From Myxococcales bacterium (GTDB lineage Bacteria > Myxococcota_A > Polyangia > Polyangiales > Polyangiaceae), in assembly GCA_021847645.1 (NCBI GenBank), contig JAJZQG010000021.1:1-56476 (forward strand): 56,476 nt of DNA. The letters run 5' to 3'. Below the pieces are notes generated by a model. It made no database searches. It was not told the origin of the DNA and was given only the letters and a program-made list of their open reading frames with translations. The position numbers and the translations under genes were made by a program. This document shows, piece after piece, positions 51,501 through 56,476 of the stretch (position 1 is the first letter of the stretch; each line of letters opens with the position of its first letter).

Positions 51501-51882
51501 CGGGCATCACCCCCTCGGGAAGGCGGGATTGCAGGGAGCTGACGTACTCCAGGACGCGCGAGCGCGCCCAGTAGACGTCCGTGCCCTCGTCGAATAGCAC
51601 GTAGATGAACGACATTCCGAACATGGAATAGCCGCGCACGGCCGAGACCTTCGGGGCGGCAAGAAGCGCGCTGGCCAGGGGGTAGGTCACCTGGTCCTCC
51701 ACCAGGGTGGGGGACCGTCCCTTCCACTCCGTGAATACGATCACCTGGGGATCGGATAGGTCCGGGATCGCGTCGATGGGTATCCGCCGCAAGGCGGCCA
51801 GGGCGATGAACGCGAGAGCCGTGTACGCGAGAATCACCAGCCAGCGGTGTCTCGCACTCAGGTCGATCAGCTTGCCGATCAT
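48577..51882 (-). CDS. CusA/CzcA-family heavy-metal efflux RND transporter
   Basis: A 1101-residue inner-membrane proton/metal antiporter of the HME-RND family. Typical landmarks are IDLSARHRWLVILAYTALA at the start, IPIDAIPDLSDPQVIVFTEW, GIGWAYEYALVD, the transmembrane-4 motif GATVDAEIVMIEACHKKLED (proton relay Asp/Glu) and TTGVRTPVGIKIFGSD. The TM4 wording is of the CusA (Cu/Ag) kind rather than CzcA. It forms the tripartite pump with the adaptor and channel encoded just upstream; its ATG overlaps the adaptor stop in ATGA. Specific metal contacts cannot be assigned by eye. The C terminus overlaps the convergent gene by 22 bases. Confidence 0.93.
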   Translation of the reverse strand: MIGKLIDLSARHRWLVILAYTALAFIALAALRRIPIDAIPDLSDPQVIVFTEWKGRSPTLVEDQVTYPLASALLAAPKVSAVRGYSMFGMSFIYVLFDEGTDVYWARSRVLEYVSSLQSRLPEGVMPALGPDATGIGWAYEYALVDRTGKHNLGELRALQDFDLRYALESVPGVAQVATVGGYERQYQITLDPDKLRAYGVSVSDIASAVRQSNGEVGGRLLEMSGREYYVRGRGYLENLAQLSSVVVKTNADGTPVVVGDVGTVQFGPDIRRGVAELDGKGETVGAIVMARYGENTHDVIQRVKAKLDELRPSLPPGVEIVTTYDRTSLIQRAIATLRGALVEEAIVVSVVILLFLLRVRSALLPIVSLPLAVLLAFIPMYLLGVPATIMSLGGIAIAIGATVDAEIVMIEACHKKLEDAPPDLDRKARARLLASAAKEVTPAIFFSLLIIAIAFIPVFGLNGQAGRLFRPLAYTKTFVMLSAAMLSVTFAPAIRDLLLQGRVRSEARHPVSRAIIRLYEPFVFIALRRPLTTLAIGLFAVLSAIPLFIKLGSEFMPPLNEGDVLYMPTTLPNISIEEAKRQLELQDQAIAALPEVQRVFGKAGKAETPTDPAPLSMIETVILLKPPQVWPKLRQPRWYSSWAPEGAKRLLRHVWPEERTEAWDELIARLNDAAKFPGWTNAWTMPIKARVDMLTTGVRTPVGIKIFGSDLTRIEKAGESLESVLRVVPGTRSVLYERSLGGSYVDVLPNREALARYGLRIDDVNRVIESAIGGEAVSTTVEGRRRFTVNVRYKEDFRSSVESLKRVLVPLPAAAGSGAAPIPLGEVADVRVVEGPPMVRDEAGLLVGYVYIDVAPGRDIGGYVEDAKKAVDAALHSGRVGLDTGMYLKWTGQYELLEQMRERMTILVPLALGAIMLLLYLQFRNLTEVAIVMLSIPFALVGSIWLLYLLGYHLSTAVWVGIIALVGLAAQTGVVMIVYIDQAFRRRLRAGKIRSLEDIIHAHTEGTVLRVRPKLMTVGTMLVGLIPLLWATGSGADVMKRIAAPMVGGLLSSAFLTLELIPVVYTYWRYAQLRKAQRTGRPLAEVCGFEEDTGQGSAAN

Positions 51883-53423
51883 GGCGACGTCGCCGGTAGG
51901 GCTGCCAGCGACGCCTGAAGGCGACTCTCCGAGTCCAGCAGGAAGGTGGCGCCGGAGACCACGCGCAGGCCTTTGGCCAGCCCGCTGCGGACTTCGATCA
52001 TCCCATCGGATTCCGCGCCGGTCTCGACGACGCGAGGGGCGAAGCGCCCGGGGCCCTCTTCCACGAAGACGTACACCTGCCTGCCCGTGTCCACCACGGC
52101 GTCGCGCGGGACCGTGAATGCCGTCTTCGGCGGCGCCGTGAATTCGACATAGCCGTATTCGCCCGGAAGCAGCGCCAGGCCCTTGTTGTCGAGTTGCATC
52201 CTCACCCGCGTCGTCCGTGCCTGCGAGTCGACCCGCGGATAGACCAGATCCACTTTCGCCTCGGTCGTCACGTCCTTCCTCGAGCTCGAGCGAAAGCTCC
52301 CGGTGGTGCCGACCGCCACCCGCCCCATGTCGTCCTGGAATACGTCGGCCAGCACGTAGACCCTGGACAGGTCGGTGATCTCGTAGAGCACCATCTCCGG
52401 CGTGACGAAGGAGCCGAGCACGACGTTCTTGCGGGTGACGACCCCGCTGATCGGAGCGCTCAGGCCGATGGCGCGCAGCGGCTTGCCGGAGGCCAGAATG
52501 CGGTCCGAGACCCGCGACGACACGCCGAGCAATTCCAGCTTACGACGCGCGGCCTCGGTGTGCGATGGCAGCCCGGCATCGTCGAGCGACGGCATGTCGC
52601 GCATGGCGAGAAGCTCGCTCTGGGCTTGATAGATCTCCGGGCTGTAGACGGACACGAGCAGCTGCCCGGCCTTCACGCTCACGCCGGTTTCGCGGACCGA
52701 AATGCCTTCGACGAAGCCGGACGCGCGCACGTGCACCTCTGCCACGTTCTGCTCGGGGGCGGATACGACCGCGGTCACGCGGAGGGGGGAGTCCACGGTT
52801 CGCTCCTCGACCGGGGAGGTGCGCACGCCGATGGCCTGCAGCCGATCGAGAGCCAGCGTGACGGGCATCGTGCCGGCCGGAATCGCGCCCGGGGCCTCGC
52901 TCCCCGCGTCCGGCTTGTGGACGGGCTCGAGCTCCATCTTGCAGATGGGGCAGCGGCCGGGCTTGTCGGAGAGGACCTCCGGATGCATGGGACAGGTGTA
53001 TTGAGTGGCGGCACTTGGGGCGCCGGCCGAGGCTTCGGGCGCCGGGGCTCGTGGCGCGGGAGGAGGAGCGGCAGGCATGGCCGACGGGGAAGCCCCGGGC
53101 GCTTTGGCGCGACGGTCGGCAGAGATGGGCTCCAAGCTCATGAAGCATATCGGGCATTCCCCTGGCTTGTCCGAGACGATCTGCGGGTGCATCGGGCACT
53201 GGTACTTCGGTGCGGCCGACGATGCGGCGTCGGCGTGTGCGAAGGTCCACCACGAGCCGGTGGCTGCCAGGATGGTGAGGGCAAGCACGGCCCATCGCAC
53301 GACAGACATGATTCCAACCCCGCGAGGCGGCTTTTCGGGTTGCTCCGGTGTGGACGGCGCACTGTCGTGCTCATCAAGCATGGTTTCGCTCGAACCCTCG
53401 GGATGCGTGGACATGGGATTCAC
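51879..53423 (-). CDS. CusB-family periplasmic adaptor with two heavy-metal-binding domains
   Basis: A 514-residue membrane fusion protein. After a membrane anchor near residues 41-60 it carries two copies of the heavy-metal-binding (HMBD) motif: YQCPMHPQIVSDKPGECPIC near 74-93 and YTCPMHPEVLSDKPGRCPIC near 142-161, each with CPMHP and C-P-x-C-x-M. A Pro/Ala-rich linker separates them. The usual barrel-sandwich and beta-barrel domains follow (VHVRASGFVEGISVRETGVSV, LSAPISGVVTRKNVVLGSFV). Two HMBDs in tandem fit Cu/Ag handover to the pump. The GTG at 53423 is used because it overlaps the upstream stop (GTGA); an ATG lies three codons on. Confidence 0.92.
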   Translation of the reverse strand: MNPMSTHPEGSSETMLDEHDSAPSTPEQPEKPPRGVGIMSVVRWAVLALTILAATGSWWTFAHADAASSAAPKYQCPMHPQIVSDKPGECPICFMSLEPISADRRAKAPGASPSAMPAAPPPAPRAPAPEASAGAPSAATQYTCPMHPEVLSDKPGRCPICKMELEPVHKPDAGSEAPGAIPAGTMPVTLALDRLQAIGVRTSPVEERTVDSPLRVTAVVSAPEQNVAEVHVRASGFVEGISVRETGVSVKAGQLLVSVYSPEIYQAQSELLAMRDMPSLDDAGLPSHTEAARRKLELLGVSSRVSDRILASGKPLRAIGLSAPISGVVTRKNVVLGSFVTPEMVLYEITDLSRVYVLADVFQDDMGRVAVGTTGSFRSSSRKDVTTEAKVDLVYPRVDSQARTTRVRMQLDNKGLALLPGEYGYVEFTAPPKTAFTVPRDAVVDTGRQVYVFVEEGPGRFAPRVVETGAESDGMIEVRSGLAKGLRVVSGATFLLDSESRLQASLAALPATSP

Positions 53424-54772
53424 TCAGGGGTTGGAGGGAATGTCGGCAGAGAGCGTCGGCCGACGCGACCGCCGGCGGCCCAGTCGAGATCCACCAGGGC
53501 GTGCTGGATTGCCGCGCGCGCCTCCAGCATGGCGGACTGCACGTCCACCACCGCCCGCCGCGCCGACAGCAGCATGAGGACATCCGTCCTTCCACTTTCG
53601 TATCCAGAGGAGGCGGCGTCGGCGGCCCGCAGGCTGGCCGGCAGCGTGCTATCGCGCAGGGCCAGGTAACGGCTTTCGGCGGCGTGCTCCGCACCCGCAT
53701 ACGTGGCAATCTCGATGCTCACTTGCGTCTCGGCCTCGGCGACGTCGTCCGCAGCCGAGGACGACATGGCGTGGCTGGCCCTGGCTGAGTCCGAGGCCCT
53801 TCCCCAGGCCCAGGGAAGCGTGGACATGAAGGAGGCGCCGTAGCCGCTTCCAGGCATGTCGCGCGTCGGGGCGTAGTAGAACACGCCGACCGACATGGCG
53901 GGCCACTGGGCTTCCCGCTCTGCCACGTTGGCTTCTGCCATCAAGGTGGCCTGGTGTGTGCGGGCCAGCCCGATCTCGGGGCGCAACGCGGCCGCCCGGC
54001 GGATGAGTGCCTCGGTCGGCTCTGCGACCGATTCATTGGCAGGCTCCGCGGGTTCCCCGAGCGGCGCGTCCGCAGGGCGCAGCAGAAGCGCGTTGAGCCG
54101 CGAGCGCGCGGCCTCGGCTTTCGCGTCTTGCTCGGCGATGGACGCCCCGACCATTGCCGATTCCACCTCGGCCTGGGTTTGGTCGGTGAGCGGGCCGCCG
54201 GCGACGTAGCGTGCCTTGGCGAACGCCGCGATCCGGTCGCTCTCCGCCTTGTTCGTGCGCAGCAGTACGGACCGTGCCCGGGCTTCCCAGTAGTCCACGA
54301 AGGCGTGCTCGACCTCCCGCGCGAGTTGCCTGCGCATCACCGCCACCGTCGCGCGAAGCTCCCGGCTCTGCGCCGAGCGCATGTCTCGCCTGGCCGACAA
54401 GGAGCCCGGAGCAGGAATCGGCTGCCGCAGCCCCAGCATGATCATCTGCGAGCCGGGCACGTCGTAGGGCTTGGAGACCGGAATGCGTTGCAGCAGCACC
54501 TCCGCCTCGGGTGCAGGCATCCGGCTTTCGGCGTCTGCGCGCATGTCGGTGGCCGAGGCGCGCCGCTCCACGGCCCGCAGGCCCGGGTTGCGCTCGAGCG
54601 CCACGCGCGCCAGCAGCTCGGCGCCGACGGTGGCGCGCAGGGCGGATTCGTCGGGCGGCGAAAGGTCATCCGATGCTGCGAGCGCAGGCGCTGCCGCAAG
54701 GCACAGCGCAAGCAGGGCCGCCAGCGCGATGGGTGGGCGGGAGAGGAGAAAGCTGGTAACTGCTGCCAACAC
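53420..54772 (-). CDS. CusC/TolC-type outer-membrane efflux channel
   Basis: A 450-residue outer-membrane factor. The signal peptide ends PALAASDD; the mature part has two long coiled-coil helical halves with the family motifs ALERNPGLRAVERRASA and LRQPIPAPGSLSARRDM in the first repeat, and AALRPEIGLARTHQATLMAEANVAER in the second. It completes a CBA-type trio in the order cusC-cusB-cusA, all overlapping, so the three proteins are translated from one mRNA. The start is GTG at 54772, directly after an inverted repeat that holds the likely Shine-Dalgarno sequence in its loop. No lipobox is evident. Confidence 0.9.
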   Translation of the reverse strand: MLAAVTSFLLSRPPIALAALLALCLAAAPALAASDDLSPPDESALRATVGAELLARVALERNPGLRAVERRASATDMRADAESRMPAPEAEVLLQRIPVSKPYDVPGSQMIMLGLRQPIPAPGSLSARRDMRSAQSRELRATVAVMRRQLAREVEHAFVDYWEARARSVLLRTNKAESDRIAAFAKARYVAGGPLTDQTQAEVESAMVGASIAEQDAKAEAARSRLNALLLRPADAPLGEPAEPANESVAEPTEALIRRAAALRPEIGLARTHQATLMAEANVAEREAQWPAMSVGVFYYAPTRDMPGSGYGASFMSTLPWAWGRASDSARASHAMSSSAADDVAEAETQVSIEIATYAGAEHAAESRYLALRDSTLPASLRAADAASSGYESGRTDVLMLLSARRAVVDVQSAMLEARAAIQHALVDLDWAAGGRVGRRSLPTFPPTPE

Positions 54773-54799
54773 GATGCGTCATCTCCGGGGTGACGCATC
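54773..54799 (-). promoter_or_regulatory. Inverted repeat abutting the cusC start codon, SD in the loop
   Basis: On the minus strand GATGCGTCA, a 9-base loop CCCCGGAGA and TGACGCATC form a perfect 9-bp hairpin that ends directly before the GTG at 54772. GGAG lies in the loop, 10 bases from the start. It may be an operator or an RNA switch. No known metalloregulator site is recognised. Confidence 0.55.
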
Positions 54800-54884
54800 C
54801 GCTGGAGCAAGAAGCGAGCCTGTCGTCTGGCCCGGGAAAACGAGCACCCGGCGCCGGCCACGAGCCGGACTTGCAGAACATTCG

Positions 54885-54896
54885 TCAACCGGTTGA
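54885..54896. promoter_or_regulatory. 12-bp perfect palindrome upstream of the cus operon
   Basis: TCAACCGGTTGA is self-complementary and lies 113-124 bases upstream of cusC. On the minus strand its right half runs into TTGACG, a possible -35 box, but no good -10 is present 16-18 bases on. It could be an operator. Confidence 0.4.
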
Positions 54897-54935
54897 AGAC
54901 TATTCCCCAACCCGCCCGGGCGCTGCCCGCGTGCT

Positions 54936-55763
54936 CTATTCGCCCAGCACGCGTCGTCGGAGCAGCCGGTGGGACACGAGGAAGGCGGCGACGAGCAGGA
55001 CGCTGACGGTGACGAACAGCCCGGCCAGGTGGGCGTCTGGCGCCCCGGCTACCAGCAGGGACCGGAAGCTTTCTGCGAGGTAGTAGACGGGATTGACGTG
55101 CACGAGCAGCGCGACGGCGGGGTGGTGGATCGGGACGGGGAAGTAGGTATTGCTGACCAGGCTCAGGGGCACGGCGAGAAGGAATACGGGATAGTTCATG
55201 TGGTCGATGCTGGGCACGATGGCGGTGAAGACCAGCGCCGCGGCGCCGAACGCCCATCCGGCGACACAAGCCACCAGCGGCGTGAGAGCCAGCAGCGGCC
55301 AATGGATGTGGATGAAGCCGAACAGATCGAACACGCCCAGCACCAGCGCAACGACGGCAGTATTGAGCATTCCGCGGCATCCGGCCCAGAGCACTTCGCC
55401 CCACGCGATGTGGTGCAGCTCTACCTGCGTGGCGAGGATGCCGTCCCAGGTCTTCTGGTAGAACATGCGCACATAGGAGGAATAGAGCGCCTCGAAGAAC
55501 GGAGTGCTGAATGCCGTATAGGCGAGCAGTCCCGGTGCGACATACGTCGCATATTCGATGGGCCGTCCTTGATACTGGAGGTGACCCACGTAGCCGCCCA
55601 GGCCGAGCCCGAAAGCCAGAAAGAACACGACCGGCTCCATGGCCGGAGGCAGGAATACCGTGCGCCAGTTGCGCAGGTAGACCATGGCATTGCGCCGCAG
55701 CACGGCCAGCGAACGCCAGTCCGCCATGGCGATCAAGACACGCAGCGGGCCGACGCGGCTCAT
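54936..55763 (-). CDS. ABC-2 type transporter permease (NodJ-like)
   Basis: A 275-residue membrane protein with six hydrophobic helices. It begins with a cytoplasmic helix (NAMVYLRNWRTVFLPPAMEPVVFFLAFGLGLGGYV); the family motif YATYVAPGLLAYTAFSTPFFEALYS and the C-terminal NPVYYLAESFRSLLVAG match ABC-2 permeases of the NodJ/exporter group. ATG 55763 is chosen because it overlaps the ATPase stop (ATGA), and the longer open frame is antisense to the ATPase. With the ATPase it should form an exporter of polysaccharide, lipid or drug; the substrate is unknown. It lies 163 bases upstream of the cus operon. Confidence 0.9.
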   Translation of the reverse strand: MSRVGPLRVLIAMADWRSLAVLRRNAMVYLRNWRTVFLPPAMEPVVFFLAFGLGLGGYVGHLQYQGRPIEYATYVAPGLLAYTAFSTPFFEALYSSYVRMFYQKTWDGILATQVELHHIAWGEVLWAGCRGMLNTAVVALVLGVFDLFGFIHIHWPLLALTPLVACVAGWAFGAAALVFTAIVPSIDHMNYPVFLLAVPLSLVSNTYFPVPIHHPAVALLVHVNPVYYLAESFRSLLVAGAPDAHLAGLFVTVSVLLVAAFLVSHRLLRRRVLGE

Positions 55764-56398
55764 TGGACGCCCTCTGGCTCCGGCTCGACGGACAGCAGCA
55801 GGAACAGGTCGTCGAGGTTGGGTGGGCGCACGCTGAACGTGGCCGCGGGGAACTCGGCGGTGAAGCGGCCGAGAAGGGGGGCGGCGACGGCAGCGCTGAG
55901 CTGGCCGAGCACGCTGGCGGGCTTGTCGCCGGTCTCGCGTTCGAGCCACGCACGGATGCGCGGCAGCTCGGGCTCGTCGGCGGGAATCACGAGCACGTGC
56001 TCGCCGACCAGGTGCCCCAGGACCTGCCGCGGCGACCCTTGCGCCACGGACCGTCCTCTCGCCATCACGAGCAGGTCGTCGCTGAGCCGCTCGGCTTCAT
56101 CCATGTAGTGCGTGGTGAGCACGATGCACATGCCCTGGGAGCGCATGCCGTGCACGAGCTCCCACAGGGCCACGCGGGCGCTCGGGTCGAGCCCGGTCGT
56201 GGGCTCGTCGAGGAACAGCACCCGTGGCGAGTGCACCACGGAGCGGGCGATCATCACGCGTCGCTTGAAGCCGCCCGACAGCTTGTGAGGCGAGCTGTCA
56301 GCGTATTCGCGCAGGCCGAACTCGTCGAGCAGTGTGTCGATGCGCGCGGCGAGATCGCTGGGCTTGGGGCGAAAGTAGCTCGACGTCGTCCGAAAAGC
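55760..56398 (-). CDS. ABC transporter ATP-binding protein, C-terminal part; frame broken upstream
   Basis: About 212 residues of the ATPase partner are readable. Read towards the C terminus they contain SYFRPKPSDLAARIDTLLDE, the signature KLSGGFKRR, Walker B VLFLDEPTTGLDPS, TTHYMDEAER (H-loop) and a C-terminal regulatory stretch. In-frame TGA at 56399-56401 lies upstream of SYFRPK, and the bases beyond do not look like the Q-loop region expected there. Walker A is therefore not in this frame within the window. A frameshift, an insertion or a junction near 56385-56401 could explain it. Without Walker A no function should be assumed. It overlaps the permease start by 4 bases. Confidence 0.75.
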   Translation of the reverse strand, partial: AFRTTSSYFRPKPSDLAARIDTLLDEFGLREYADSSPHKLSGGFKRRVMIARSVVHSPRVLFLDEPTTGLDPSARVALWELVHGMRSQGMCIVLTTHYMDEAERLSDDLLVMARGRSVAQGSPRQVLGHLVGEHVLVIPADEPELPRIRAWLERETGDKPASVLGQLSAAVAAPLLGRFTAEFPAATFSVRPPNLDDLFLLLSVEPEPEGVQ

Positions 56399-56476
56399 TC
56401 AAGCCCTTGCGGCACCGGGGGATTGCGCGCGCCAGCACTATCGATCTTGTCGAATTCGGTGCGAATCCAGTCGCGT
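56399..56476. other. Unassigned end of the window, possible other coding frame
   Basis: On the minus strand one frame reads RDWIRTEFDKIDSAGARNPP followed by VPQGLELFG and continues past the window edge. It looks protein-like but is not ABC ATPase sequence, and is one frame off the ATPase. It could be a different gene joined to the ATPase or a misjoin near 56390. Confidence 0.3.

Noticed and set aside
47446..51597. Open frame of about 1380 codons on the plus strand
   Set aside because: It is antisense to cusA and overlaps gene 47489. The composition is low-complexity and there is no ribosome binding site.

Overview
The window reads as a GC-rich chromosomal segment from a Gram-negative bacterium, most likely a myxobacterium or close relative (Myxococcota). 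That assignment is an inference from gene content. There are two membrane-anchored Ser/Thr kinases, a PP2C phosphatase, PEGA and PilZ proteins, Cys-rich and VWA lipoproteins typical of large-genome myxobacteria, OmpA-type lipoproteins, LpxC and an outer-membrane efflux channel. I saw no rRNA, tRNA, CRISPR array, prophage or transposase.

Layout. 1-5.4 kb: the end of an AAA/PD-(D/E)XK nuclease gene, then a divergent pair of secreted Cys-rich proteins (one with a VWA domain). 5.4-8.5 kb: an OmpA lipoprotein, a Uma2 nuclease and a patch of small broken genes in which a frameshifted PIN toxin and its antitoxin sit between two copies of a small membrane-protein tail. 8.5-12.1 kb: an empty hairpin-rich gap, a three-gene operon ending in dtd with a 20-cysteine protein in the middle, an M15-like protein and YqgE. 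12.1-20.7 kb: a nuoIJKLMN cluster without nuoA-H, preceded by a promoter with an embedded palindrome; NuoL and NuoM carry large extra domains. 20.8-29 kb: class A PBP, a Uma2 remnant, two kinases, pgeF and a TPR/PEGA protein. 29-33.3 kb: envelope genes (two barrel-like proteins, lpxC, rseP) and a YciO-type protein. 33.4-39.6 kb: a coiled-coil gene and an alaS / sugar-kinase-like / GH35 run. 39.7-43.6 kb: a foldback repeat, a second OmpA lipoprotein, a 42-bp tandem repeat array, two membrane proteins, a PP2C phosphatase and a thioesterase. 43.6-48.6 kb: signalling genes (receiver, a diadenylate cyclase fused to YbbR, PilZ) plus a quinone oxidoreductase. 48.6-54.8 kb: a cusCBA-type metal efflux operon with a hairpin at its first start codon. 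54.9-56.5 kb: an ABC-2 exporter whose ATPase frame is broken near the window end.

Common threads are envelope maintenance (PBP, LpxC, RseP, OmpA lipoproteins, a cell-wall-sugar kinase candidate), signalling by phosphorylation and cyclic dinucleotides, and respiration. A recurring feature is a TGCTANNNT or similar -10-like box 6-11 bases before start codons that lack a ribosome binding site, which suggests many leaderless transcripts.

The most unusual items are the exported domain fused to NuoM, the PEGA-like insertion in NuoL, the palindrome inside the nuoI promoter, the DAC-YbbR fusion with an altered RHR motif, the 42-bp array whose period equals four DNA turns, the cysteine-ladder protein, and the cusC hairpin that holds the Shine-Dalgarno sequence in its loop. 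Gene functions come from motif recognition by eye; no database search was possible.
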